Shown here in pieces: positions 1-10,812 of a stretch of 64,000 nt of DNA (position 1 is its first letter; each line of letters opens with the position of its first letter). The DNA lies in the NCBI RefSeq assembly GCF_001659605.2, contig NC_035169.2:15066263-15130262 (forward strand). Direction: 5' to 3'. The position numbers and the translations under genes are program-made. Below the pieces are notes generated by a model that searched no databases, was not told where the DNA came from, and saw only the letters and a list, made by a program, of their open reading frames with translations. This stretch comes from Manihot esculenta. Taxonomy: Eukaryota; Streptophyta; Magnoliopsida; Malpighiales; Euphorbiaceae.

Positions 1-136
1 ATTTTTATGTATGTGTTGATCATGTATGGGATTAAACAGGTGTACAGGTTGTATGTTAGGCTTGCTACGGGTTCCGGCGGCCTTAAGCCGATCTGGATCC
101 TAGCGCCGGTAGCGGTCCGATTTTTGGATCGTTACA
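1..136 (+). mobile_element. 3' end of a plus-strand Tekay-type LTR, cut by the window edge
   Basis: The segment matches the last part of the plus-strand LTRs elsewhere in the window: a block reading GGCTTGCTACGGGT, then the GCGCCGGTAGCGGTCC block and the terminal GGATCGTTACA. It ends at the canonical CA. The next bases (CTCTAGTTGG) belong to the interior of an oppositely oriented LTR, so this is the right end of an element inserted there. CTCTA at 137-141 would be its target duplication, but the left copy lies outside the window. Whether this is a 3' LTR or a solo LTR cannot be told. Confidence 0.85.
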
Positions 137-1967
137 CTCTAGTTGGGTCAACATTACATACATCAAGCTTGGTTTACAACATTTTAATAAAACATTACAT
201 AAAAATCATGTATCAAAAGGGATTAACCAAACACTCTAGGGTCAAGCACAATACTATTCCTCAATACATAACTGTACAATACTTTACATTACATTACATT
301 TCATTATCTTTCATGTCCACAACTAAACTATTACATACATAACACCTTTACTCTTACTGACTTCCTAGTCTATCCCGATCCTGCAAACCTGGGGGTTAAG
401 GGAAAGGGGGTGGGCTACTAGAGCCCAGTGAGCAGAATAGTAAAACAGTATATTAAAACATATGCTTTCATGGAATGCATCACATCACAAACAAATCACA
501 TCAAGGATGGACTTGTCACCAATAGCCCTCTACATAGTCCAATTGTGCCAGGGGCGTAGAATGGGCCTCACTGGTCTTTCTCTTACTCTGTGCCAAGGGC
601 ATAGAATGGGTCTCACTGGACATCCATACTGTATCATCGTCATCATATCATCTCAAGGGCTAATGGGTCATCCAACATCCATCCACATCAACATCATAGT
701 ATGCAATGCAACATATTCATGAATTCTAATGCAAACAACCTAGTATATATCATGGCATTCGTGATGCATGAACATGCTCAAAATTTATTTGCTTTGAAAT
801 ATAAAGATCCATTCTACTCACTTCAGGCTAACTCTAAAAAGACTCTGAAGCAGCTATCTCACTGCTGGGGTCCTCGGTTCCTCGGGTCTGAACCTACACA
901 GGTGGACTCAAATGCAAAGGAAGGCTGGACAGGGCACTTTCGACGGCAGGTTCGGTGGCTGAAAGTCCCTCCAGAGCCGAAAGTCAGGCACTTTCGGGAG
1001 CAGGGTTCGGCGGCCGAAAGTCTGTCCAGAGCCGAAAGTCACCAACCTTCGGCGGCAGGTTCGGCAGCCGAAACTTCCCTCCAGAGCCGAAAGTCCAAAC
1101 TTTCAGGGGCAAGTTTAGGCGGCCAAACTGCCTCCGCAGGTAGGTTCGGCGGCCGAATATGGCTTCGGCAGCCGAACCTGGGTTCTCCAGAAGGCAGAAC
1201 CCAAGCCACAAACATGCAATCCAGCCACCCCAACCCTCTCAACTCAAACCAACTCATGCAAAAACACACTCTTAAGCATTTAGAGGCTTAAAACTAACCT
1301 ATACCCCAACAACATCAACATTTAACATACAATAAACATACATTTCATCATTTAACTCACATAAACCCTAACATTTAACAACTACTCTAAACATGCATCA
1401 AAACTCTCTAAAACCCCTCAAAACTTACATAAAGCATAAAAGAAGGGTAGGATCTCCACTTACCTCTTGAAAATCGAGAGAAGAGGCGATCCAAACTCGG
1501 AGATGGGAGAAATCGAGCTCCGGGGTCTCCAAGCTTCAAAACTTCGTTTTTAGCTCAAAATCTTCAAAACCAAGTTAAGACTTGTTAAAAACTTGAAGGA
1601 TTTGAGGAGAAAATACAAGATCGACAAAAGGGGTGGCGGAGACTCACCTTGCCCGAAAATAGAGAGAGAAACTCGTCCATTTTCGGACAGGGGGCGTTTT
1701 ATAGGTGGTTGGCCAGACCACCTTCGGGGGCCAAAAGAGCTTCCGCAAGTCACCAACGTTCGGCGGCCGAACATGAGGCTCGACGGCCGAACTTGAGTTT
1801 CTCCTCCAAAACGTTTTCTTTTAAAACTCAATTTCTTTCTTTCTTAAAACATAAAAACATGTAAAAACCTTTATAAAAACATGATTTTACCCTTCTAGAG
1901 GGTTCCGACATCCGAGATTCCGCCGAAAAGCAGGAATTCCGATGCCGGAATCTAGCCGGGTATTACA
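137..1967 (-). mobile_element. Minus-strand Tekay-type LTR, split by the insertion at its left
   Basis: Read on the minus strand it begins TGTAATACCCGGCTAG at 1967 and runs parallel to the B LTRs (compare 4736-6718). It includes the TTCGGCGGCCGAA cluster (about 940-1180) and a TATA box (1697-1703, minus). About 224 bp expected at its low-coordinate end are missing because the element ending at 136 inserted there. Bases right of 1967 are not a purine tract, so this is a 5' LTR or a solo LTR. Its other flank is outside the window. Confidence 0.85.
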
Positions 1968-2197
1968 CTTGGAGTAAATTCATTCTATTTGGAGTAAATC
2001 TTTACTCCAAGCAAGTTCAAACTTTTATTGAAATTCTTGATAATGTTTGTATGATAATTACTTGTTGTCTCATTCAACTAACATTGGAGTTTCATGTAAT
2101 TTAAGTCAAGTTTCTGATAAGATAAATTTTAATGACTTGGAAAAGACACATTTTAATTTTTCAATCTAAGTATTCAAAATATAAAGAGGGGATACAA

Positions 2198-2427
2198 ATA
2201 TTAGAGAGCAAATTAGAGGTAGCAAAGTATTTGTTAAAAACTTGTGAAGAGGTTGAAGATACATTTGATATTTTGGGATACTGAAAGACTAATGTTGTAG
2301 TTATTTCTATTTCTATAGTTATTTCAGAATCTGCATTTATTACACGTGATCATATTCTGGATTCATTCAAGAGTTTTTTTTTTTATCACCTTTAATGATG
2401 AAAGTTTTAATACGTTGCCAAAACTAG
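2198..2427 (+). pseudogene. hAT-family transposase C-terminal dimerisation region, broken
   Basis: The plus strand encodes a stretch resembling the conserved C-terminal (hATC) dimerisation region of plant hAT transposases. I read ...KYLLK...FDILGY, a stop where the family usually has the Trp of 'WWK', then KTN, then ISESAF followed by HILDSFKS. The stop is TGA at 2282-2284. After a run of T (about 2373-2384) the match continues in another frame as SPLMMKVLI. The fragment therefore carries at least one nonsense mutation and one frameshift, and the rest of the transposase is not recognisable upstream. In hAT elements this domain mediates transposase dimerisation; here it is an inert relic. Confidence 0.7.
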
Positions 2428-3840
2428 TTAAACTCTGTACCGATCCAGATAAATCTTCAAGACGCAATGAATAATGTGGAAATGTTTAAAGAACTAAAAC
2501 TTGATAATATAATTAAACTCTTTTTATTTTTAATTGTAGTAATATATATATTTGCAAATATTAATATGCAAAATATAAAAATTTTAAACTTGTAATATTA
2601 ATTAAATCTTATTGGTATTTTTTATTAATTGAGCAATATAGAATATAAATTCAATTATTTTTATTTTTACTTTAATTATAATAAAGTGAAGAATTAATTT
2701 TTTATATCTTTTATTGTTTATTATAAAATATTTTTAATCAATGTTCGTGTATTCAATTATTTATAAATTATTTAAAACTAAAATAAAAAACACTAAGGTG
2801 AATGAATAAACCATTCAAATTCTATTTGTTCCCTATATCCAAACCGATCAACATATTTTCATAAATTGCTCATCAATTTGGTCGGTTTGGTGTATAAATA
2901 TAGATCCATAATTAATAATCTAGATTGAATCGGATTGGGAAAATTTTCCTCCAAACTTACTAATAAACAACTTTACTCTTAATGAGTAGTTTTCATCCAT
3001 GGTCACTCAATTTTGAAATCTTTTTCATTTTTATCACTTAACTTTAATTTATTTCAATAAAACCATTCAATTTTAATTTTATTTTAAAAACGTCACTCTA
3101 ACTTGGCATAATATGTTTCTCCATTTCAAACTCTTATATTCATTATTTCTCTTTATTTTATATCCTTTATAATTAATTAATTAATTATTATTTATTAATA
3201 TAATTATATTATTTTTAATGAACTTACTATTAAATTTTATAATCAATCAATTTGATTATTGAAATTAAATTTTGAATTTTAAAAGATTATCTTGGTACAA
3301 AATATAGTTTAAAAAAATATAATTAATGTTATAATTATATTCATAATTAGATGTCCAAAACTCCAAGAATTCAATCCTATAACCCCAAATATTTATTATC
3401 CAATTCAAATTTATTACTGTCAAATTATGTGTATCATTATAAAAATTAATTTGCTATTTATATTTTGTGATTTTTATATTTACATTTTTTGTGGAAAGCC
3501 TGTAGATAAAGGCTAAATGTAATACAAATGTAGAGTTGAAAATATGGAATAATGATAAGTCTATTTCTCTCTGAAGTATTTTTTTTTTTTCCCTTCTATC
3601 AATCTATTTTCTATATTATATTTTAATTTCATATTTTATTTTTATTTTATAATACATTATCAGTAAGAGTTTTTATGCTCTAAGCTTTACACATTTATAA
3701 TCTTTATCATGGTATTCGATTCCAATTTCATTTTTTTATAGGTACGAATTATATCTATTCATTTTTATAGTAAGTATTTATTTTTAAATTTTAATGTGAT
3801 TATTTTTTATTTATTATCTTTTAATTAATTAATAAAAATA

Positions 3841-4506
3841 TTTTCACGACCCAACTTTATGGACCAGACCGACACTAGAACTTGGATCAGCATATGACTC
3901 TCAAAACTTGTAATAAATCTCAAATCACATCAAACTCAAAATTTGACTCAAAAGAAAAATAAAAAATTAAGAAATTAAATGAGCAGAGTTTCACTATAAA
4001 CTAAACATACCAAAAGAGAGAAAACTCATCCAATAATAAAATCCAATAACTTGGAGAGTTCAGCTCACCCTCACAGTCTACAATATTCTCAAATAATCAT
4101 AAAAATAGTAATAACATTATAGGGAGCTCAACTCTCCAAAATAAATTTAATATCACAAAAATATATTAGTATGGAAGAATAATGCTCAATTTCCCTAGTA
4201 TTAAATTCTAGAGTTGAAGTTAAAAGAAAAGAAGATAAAATAAAGTACAAAAAAATAAAATGATAAAATAGATAATCTTGCGAGAAAGATTTGGTGGTCA
4301 ATCTTTCAAAGAAACCAACCTGTCAACCTGAGAAAAAAACATTTGAGCAAGGGTGGGCGTTTAACTCATTGAGTATAGATATTGAATATCAAAATAATTT
4401 CTATAAATCTATCTAAACTAATGCAACCTAATATGAAATGTATAAATAATACATAATATAAACAATACACTGAAATTCACATAATAAGATAATAAGGAGC
4501 CACAAA
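3841..4506. other. Possible remnant of an unrelated LTR
   Basis: The segment begins with a CACGACCCAA motif, reminiscent of the inner side of many plant LTR ends. It contains GAGTTCAGCTCACC and later GGAGCTCAACTCTCC blocks. No terminal TG/CA pair, target duplication or coding sequence could be matched, so this is only a suggestion. Confidence 0.25.
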
Positions 4507-4511
4507 CGCAC

Positions 4512-6718
4512 TGTAACGACCCGAAATCGGACCGCTATCGACGCTAGGATCCAGATCGATTTAAGGTCGCCGGGACCCGTAGCAAGCCTAACATACAACC
4601 TGTCATACCTGATAAATCCCATACATGATCATACATTTACATAAAAACTTTAAACTTTTTCACACATCAAGCTTGACCTGTGCATGCACTGAAACTGAAT
4701 ATATAAAAACCCCATACTAGAGCCCTCATCAAATGCTCTAGTTGGGTCAACATTACAAACATCAAGCTTGGTCTACAACACATTAATAAAGCATTACATA
4801 AGGATCATGTATCAAAAGGGATTAACCAAACACTCTAGGGTCAAGCACCATACTAATACTCAATACAAAACTGTACAATATCTTACAATACATACATTTC
4901 ATTGTCTTTAATGTCCACAACTAAACTATTACATACATAACACTTTTACTCTTGCTGACTTCCTGGTCTACCCCGAACCTGCAAACCTGGGGGTTAAGGG
5001 AAAGGGTGAGCTACTAGAGCCCAGTGAGCAGAACATATAAAACAGTTTATATAGATATGCCATCATGAAATGCGTCACATCACAAACAATTCACATCACG
5101 GATGAATTTGTCACCAATAACCCCCTTTTTCCTCTTTATCATAACAAATTGCCAGGACGCGTGGCATGGACAGCTCTGGACATTCTTACATGGTGCCAGG
5201 ACGCGTGGCATGGGCAGCCCTTGACTTTCTTACACTGTGCCAGGACGCGTGGCATGGGCAGCCCTGGACTTCCTTATCATACTGAGGGCTAATGGGTCAT
5301 CCAAAATCTATCCACATCAACAATAATTAATGCAATGCATCATATTCGTGAATTCTAATGCAAAATAACCTAATACATATCATGGCATTCGTGATGCATG
5401 GATCATGCTAAAAAGGATTTCATTGCTTTGAAAATAAAAGAAGTTATGTTCTACTCACCTCTGGCAGATACTGGACTGACTCTGAAGTAGCTATCTCACT
5501 GCTGGGGTCCTCGGTTCCTCGGGTCCGAACCTACACAGGTGGATTCAAATGAGGGACCAAACATACACTAACATAACTCTAAACATCTCCCCAAAAACCC
5601 CCTAAAACATCATAAAACATTCATAGAAAACATGCAAAGGAAGGCTGGACAGGGCACTTTCGGCGGCAGGTTCGGCGGCCGAAAGTCCCTCCAGAGCCGA
5701 AAGTCCCTCCAGAGTCGAAAGTCAGGCACTTTCAGGGGCAGGGTTCGGCGGCCGAAAGTCTGTCCAGAGCCGAAAGTCACCAACCTTCAGCGGCAGGTTC
5801 GGCGGTCGAAAATTCCCTCCAGAGCCGAAAGTCCAAACTTTCGGGGGCAAGTTTAGGCGGCCAAACTGCCTCCGCAGGCAGGTTCGGCGGCCGAACATGG
5901 CTTCGACAGTCGAACCTGGGTCCTCCAGAAGGCAGAACTCAAGCCACAAACATGCATCCAGCCACCCCAAACCTCTCAACTCAAACCAACTCATGCAAAA
6001 ACATGTATAAACATATTCTTAAGCATTTAGGTGCTTAAAACTAACCTATACCCCAACAACATCAACATTTAACATACAATAAACATACATTTCATCATTT
6101 AACTCACATAAACTCTAACATTTAACAACTACTCTAAACATGCATCAAATCTCTCTGAAACCCATCAAAACTTACTTAAAGCATAAAGGAAGGGTAGGAT
6201 CTCCACTTACCTCTTGAAAATCGAGAGGAGAGGCGATCCAAACTCGGAGAGGCGATCCAAACTCGGAGATGGGAGAAATCGAGCTCCGGGGTCTCCAAGC
6301 TTCAAAACTTCATTTTTAGCTCAAAATCTTCAAAACCAAGTTAAGACTTGTTAAAAACTTGAAGGATTTGAGGAGAAAACACAAGATCGACAAAAGGGGT
6401 GGCAGAGACTCACCTTGCCCGAAAAATAGAGAGAGAAAACTCGCCCATTTTCGGACAGGGGGCCTTTTATAGGTGGCTAGCCAGACCACCTTCGGGGGCC
6501 AAAAGAGCTTCCGCAAGTCACCAACGTTCGGCGGCCGAACCTGAGTTTCTCCTCCAAAACATTTTTTTTTCAAAACTCAATTTCTTTCTTCATTAAAACC
6601 ATAAAAACATGTAAAAAACATTTATAAAAACATGATTTTACCCTTCTAGAGGGTTTCGACGTCCGAGATTCCACCGGAAAGCAGGAATTTCGATGCCGGG
6701 GTCTAGCCGGGTATTACA
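4512..6718 (-). repeat. Element B 3' LTR
   Basis: It runs from TGTAACGACC (plus strand) to GTATTACA and is 2207 bp long. It includes three 44-bp minisatellite units (5151-5282), a TTCGGCGGCCGAA cluster (5656-5902) and a TATA-like box near 6465 (minus). A 5' splice-like CTTACCTCTT (minus AAGAGGTAAG) lies near 6210. A short duplicated block AGGCGATCCAAACTCGG is seen at 6230-6265, which the 5' LTR lacks. Confidence 0.93.
5151..5282 (-). repeat. 44-bp minisatellite inside the B 3' LTR, three units
   Basis: Units start at 5151, 5195 and 5239 with GCCAGGACGCGTGGCATG. The 5' LTR of the same element has a single unit near 22333. Paired LTRs start out identical, so the array expanded or contracted after insertion. 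Confidence 0.85.
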
Positions 6719-6755
6719 TTCTCCCCCTCTTAAGAACATTCGTCCCCGAATGTTC
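6719..6755 (-). promoter_or_regulatory. Element B polypurine tract and preceding stem-loop
   Basis: On the minus strand, a GAACATTCG / CGAATGTTC stem with a 4-nt loop (6734-6755) is followed by the purine-rich AAGAGGGGGAGAA that abuts the 3' LTR. The purine tract is the expected primer for plus-strand DNA synthesis. The stem-loop recurs at the same place in A, D and F. Confidence 0.8.
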
Positions 6756-6806
6756 ACCAAACAAGCATAACACTCATAAACACATAACAACACATAGATA
6801 CTAACC

Positions 6807-8385
6807 TTAAAAGAGATAAGGGTATTGTTGGAGCATGGACTCCCGTGTCTCCCAGGTACATTCTTCTATGTTGTGGTGATTCCAAAGGACTTTCACCATC
6901 GAAATTTCCTTGTTCCTCAGCTTTCTAATCTGCGTGTCTAGGATCCGCACTGGCTGCTCAACATAGGTGAGATCTCCTAGGATCTCCACATCAGGCTCAC
7001 TAAGAACCTTGCCCGGATCTGACACGAACTTCCATAACATAAAAACATGGAAAACCGGATAGATTCTTTCCATTGATGCAGGTAAGTCCAACTTGTACGA
7101 TACATTCCCGATCTTTTGCAAGATTTCAAAGGGTCCGATGTACCGTGGAGCTAGCTTACCTTTCCTCCCAAAACGAATCATCCCTTTCATAGGAGACACC
7201 TTGAGCAACACCAAATCTCCCTCCTGAAACTCTACATGCTTCCTGCGGACATCTGCATAACTCTTTTGCCTGCTCACAGTAGTCCTAATCTTTTCTCTGA
7301 TAATGGGCACTACTCTGCTGGTGATCTCTACCAACTCAAGCCCTGCCAAGGCCCTTTCTCCAACTTCTTCCCAGCAGACAGGTGACCTGCACTTCCTTCC
7401 ATACAAAGCTTCATATGGAGCCATCCCTATGCTAGCATGATAGCTGTTATTGTAGGCAAACTCCACCAAGGGTAGATGCTGCCTCCAAGAACTGCCAAAA
7501 TCTAGCACACATATTCTGAGCATATCTTCAATTGTCTGGATGGTCCTCTCTGACTGTCCATTAGTCTGTGGATGGAAAGCAGAGCTAAAATCTAACCTGG
7601 CACCCATAGCATTCTGCAGACTCTGCCAAAACCTGGAGGTGAACTGGGGTCCTCTATCAGACACTATTGAAACAGGAGCCCCATGCAGCCTGACCACTTC
7701 ATCAACAAACACCTGCGCCAATTTGTCCACAGAATAACCACTCCTGACGGGGATGAAGTGAGCAGATTTAGTCAGTCTGTCTACAATCACCCATATGGAG
7801 TCTAACCTGTTGGACGTTGCCGGTAACCCCACCACGAAATCCATAGCTATATTCTCCCATTTCCATTATGGAATCGGCAGTGGGTTAAGCATTCCAGCCG
7901 GCTTCTAATGTTCCAGCTTCACCCTCTGACATACCTCGCAGGCAGACACGAACTGTGCCACTTCTCTCTTCATAGCTGGCCATCAATAAACTCTCTTCAG
8001 ATCTTGATACATCTTGGTGGCTCCAGGGTGAACATTGCATCTAGCATTATGAGCTTCCCTCATAATGTCTCCCTTCAAACTCACGTCATCTGGTACACAT
8101 AACCTGTTCCCATAGCGGAGGATCCCTTTGCTGTCAAATCTGAACTCTTCATTCTTGCCCGACTGAACAGTCCTGACAATTTTTACTAACTCTGGGTCCT
8201 CATGCTGTTTCTGAGCCACCTGCTCCAGAAACACGGGTGTCACTCTCATTTGAGCTATCAAAGCACCTGTACCAGACAACTCTAACTGCAGCCCTTCATT
8301 AATGAGCTTATAGAACTCCCTCACCACCGGTCTCCTCTCTGCTGTAATATGGGATAGATTGCCAAGTGATTTCCAGCTTAGGGCA
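6807..8385 (-). pseudogene. Element B pol, 3' part: integrase and chromodomain
   Basis: This continues the B frame after the A insertion. It encodes the end of the RNase H/integrase linker, the zinc-binding region, the integrase core ([25 protein letters not shown], giving the D-D-E triad) and a C-terminal chromodomain ending [18 protein letters not shown] stop at about 7983 (TGG to TGA in 'VYWW') splits it into two open pieces, 7983-8385 and 6807-7844. Integrase normally joins element cDNA to the chromosome, and the chromodomain steers it to chromatin. This copy cannot make a complete protein. Confidence 0.93.
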
Positions 8386-9227
8386 TGTAATACCCGGCTG
8401 GCGACCGGCATCGGAATTCTACTTTCCGGTGGAATTCGGGATGTCGGAAGCCTCTAGAAGGGTAGGATTTATGTTTTACTCCAGTGTTATGATGAATGTT
8501 AGGGGGTTTGAGTGGAATTGATTTCAGTTGGTTTGAGGTTGGAAGAGAAAAGGCTCTGGAGACTTTTGCCATGTTCGGCCGCCGAAGGTAAGTTCGGCCG
8601 CCGAAAGTGCCCAATGTTCGACTTCCGCAGTTCAGGTTCGGCCCCTGAATGGTGCATGGTTTTGCATGCGATTCGGCAGCCGAAGCTAAGTTGCTCAGCC
8701 AGCTGTTGTGCCATCCTTAGTCAGCATTTTGGACAGGTGTTGGCTCCAACCCCTGTCCAGAAGATTGGCCACGTCTCCCATGACTTATCTGCACCTCTTT
8801 ACCAGCTCATGCAACGTTTTGGTGTGTGGTTAAGGTGTTTGAAGGTTTTGCAGTTCCAACGGTCAAGGTTGTGAGGTTAGTGAGTTGGAAGAGAAGTGGA
8901 TCTATTTTTCTTTGTTCAGATCGTTCATCTTCATGGTTACAAGAGGTACGTGAAGATCTTGAACATGTTTTTCTGTGTTAAAGAAGTTTTATGAAGGTTT
9001 GGGTAGAGATGCATGCGTGGTGACAAAGGGTGTATTTGATGGTTTAGCTTGTAAGCATGATTATGTGTTTTGTGTGATGTGTTTGTTGGGGTTTTTAGGG
9101 AGTTTTGGACCCCTTTGTACATATACATGAGTATATGTGTGTTGAGAGTTGAAGTTTGCATGTTTTGTGAGATTGAAGGGATGGAGGAGCTTGTTTGCCG
9201 TCGGGGCTGAGTTCTGGATGAACTCAG

Positions 9228-9515
9228 GTTCGGCAGCCGAAGGTTCATTCGGCCGCCGAACCTCTTGCATGGTGGCTTAGGCTGCCACAGCTTGCCCCCG
9301 CGAGTTTTGCATGTTCGGCTCTGTTTGGGGGATTCGGCCGCCGAAGGTGCCGCCGAAGGTTAGAGACTTTCGTCTCTGGAGTACCTTTTGGCCCCCGAAA
9401 CTTGCCCCCGAAAGGGTTCGGCCGCCGAAGCTTGAGATTCGGCCGCCGAAGCTTGAGATTCGGCCGCCGAAGGTGCTTGAGTTTCGTCTCTAGAGAGGAC
9501 TTTCGGCTGCCGAAC
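9228..9515 (+). repeat. Cluster of near-palindromic TTCGGCCGCCGAA motifs
   Basis: Many copies or variants of the 13-mer TTCGGC-C/G-GCCGAA lie in under 300 bp, separated by GAAAGT, CTTGAG and similar linkers. A 21-bp unit (CTTGAGATTCGGCCGCCGAAG) is tandemly repeated here, and one unit is missing from the 3' LTR. Comparable clusters occur in every LTR of the window. Confidence 0.9.
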
Positions 9516-9654
9516 CTGCCGCCGAAAGTGTCCTGTCCAGCTTTCTTTTGCATGCTTTGCATGGCTAGTTGAGTGAGTTTAAGGGGATTCTTGGGGAGTT
9601 TAAGAGAGTTATTCATTAGCTTGTTTGGTCCCTCATTTGAGTCCATCTGTATAG

Positions 9655-9743
9655 GTACAGACCAGAGGAACCAGAGAGAGCAGCAGTGAGTACTGCTCCA
9701 GAGTGTCAGAGCCTGCAGAGTCAGTCAGTCTAGATAGCCAGAG
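9655..9743 (+). other. Candidate leader exon in the A LTR
   Basis: An acceptor-like CTGTATAG ends at 9654 and a consensus donor CCAGAG/GTGAGTGG starts its intron at 9744. The block between is one of the few stretches conserved between the A LTR and the other LTR type (compare 31877-31946 and 61636-61706). The exon is inferred from sequence only. Confidence 0.35.
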
Positions 9744-10619
9744 GTGAGTGGAACTAAACTTAACTCTTTTACTTGCACAATGAAATGTTTTAGCATATCT
9801 CATGCATCATGCTTATGCCATAGGGTGATTGCATTAGTATCCACGAATATGTTGCATTGCATAATACATTGTTGATGTGAGTAAATGCTGAATGATCCAA
9901 TAGTCACAGACAGGAAGTCCAGGAGCCTTTGACTACGCCCTGGCAATGGTAAGTACAGAGGTGTTATATACACATATACATATATGACAGGAAGACCAGG
10001 TGCTCGATTCTACGCCCTGGCACAGAGTTACTGGGACTATGTGGTGACAGGTTTACTCTTGATGTGGCTTGTCTGTGCTATGGTGCATTCCATGAGATCA
10101 TATTTTACTGAGATGTTTTCCTGTTCTACTCACTGGGCTATAGAGCTCATCCCACTCCCTTAACCCCAGTTTTGCAGGTGCAGTGTACAGTGTACAGGGA
10201 CAGGTCAGCAGAGTACAGGAAGAGTAAAGAGATTTGTAATAGCTTAGAGTGGACATGTAATAATAAAGAGATGTAATAGTTGTGTATACAGTTAGAAATG
10301 TGCTTGACCTAGTGATGTATGTTTTGTACATGATCTGTATATGTATATATGTTTTCCTGTATGTGAAAACCAGGCTTAACAGGTATGAATTAACCCATCT
10401 AGAGCACGCTCTAGTCAGGGAAACAGAGTACAGAGATAGTGCATGCACAGGTTAAGCCTTGGTCAGAAACGAGTTTGTATTTTTTCACAGAAACTGTATG
10501 ATCATGTATGAGGTTTACAGGTACACAGAGAGTACAGCAGGCTTGCTACGGGTTCTGGCGGCCTTAAGCCGACCTGAATCCTAGCGCCGGTGACGGTCCA
10601 TTTTGGGGTCGTTACAGAT

Positions 10620-10637
10620 TGGTATCAGAGCCCTAGG
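10620..10637 (+). promoter_or_regulatory. Element A primer-binding site (tRNA-iMet)
   Basis: TGGTATCAGAGCCCTAGG starts three bases after the 5' LTR. The first 12 bases are the usual complement of the 3' end of plant initiator tRNA-Met, which primes minus-strand cDNA synthesis. Confidence 0.93.
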
Positions 10638-10812
10638 TTCACATGATCGGACCTATAGAGACAGTGTCGGGCGCATATAGGGTAGAAGTGGTCAAGCACA
10701 ATAGGAAATCATGTCCACTAGGATAGGGTATTGAGTCCTATCTGCTATGATATGCCATGAGTTTTGCATGTGTATTCTTGATATGTGTTGTTTATGTGTT
10801 TTTCAGAGTAAG

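Larger units (their letters stand above)
1968..4506. other. AT-rich intergenic DNA without a supported host gene
   Basis: About 2.5 kb of AT-rich sequence lies between two LTR elements. Apart from the hAT remnant, I see poly-A/T runs, ATTA-type simple sequence (around 3170-3240) and no long open frame. A CTTGGAGTAAA motif at 1968 recurs inverted near 2010, giving a small hairpin. Nothing supports a functional gene. Confidence 0.7.
8386..10616 (+). repeat. Element A 5' LTR
   Basis: It begins TGTAATACCCGGCTGGCG and ends GGGGTCGTTACA (2231 bp). The 5' and 3' extremities and several short inner blocks match the B/C/D/F LTRs, but the intervening sequence is different, so A represents a separate LTR subfamily. 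It contains two clusters of TTCGGCCGCCGAA-type motifs (8574-8690 and 9228-9515). I see no clear TATA box at the place where the other LTRs have one. Confidence 0.95.

Noticed and set aside
701..1291. Open frames of 60-200 codons rich in Arg, Pro, Ser, Ala and Gly in the LTRs (for example 701-1291, 9245-9646, 44849-45313)
   Set aside because: They translate the TTCGGCGGCCGAA clusters in every frame and on both strands, differ in boundaries between LTR copies, and lie in noncoding LTR sequence.
2800..3500. A MITE in the AT-rich part (CCATTCAA / TCACTCAATTTT repeats)
   Set aside because: I could not find matching terminal inverted repeats or a target duplication, so I did not annotate it.
5151..5282. 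Spaced repeats in LTRs as a CRISPR-like array
   Set aside because: The repeats are adjacent tandem units with no unique spacers, inside a retrotransposon LTR of a plant genome.
10620..10637. tRNA-Met genes at the TGGTATCAGAGC sites
   Set aside because: Only the complement of the tRNA 3' end is present, three bases after each LTR. No cloverleaf can be built, so these are primer-binding sites.
10747..10812. Upstream ATG of the A frame (22 extra codons), and similar extensions in F and D
   Set aside because: The extensions differ between copies and include the acceptor-like TTTTTCAG. The [10 protein letters not shown] start is shared by all.
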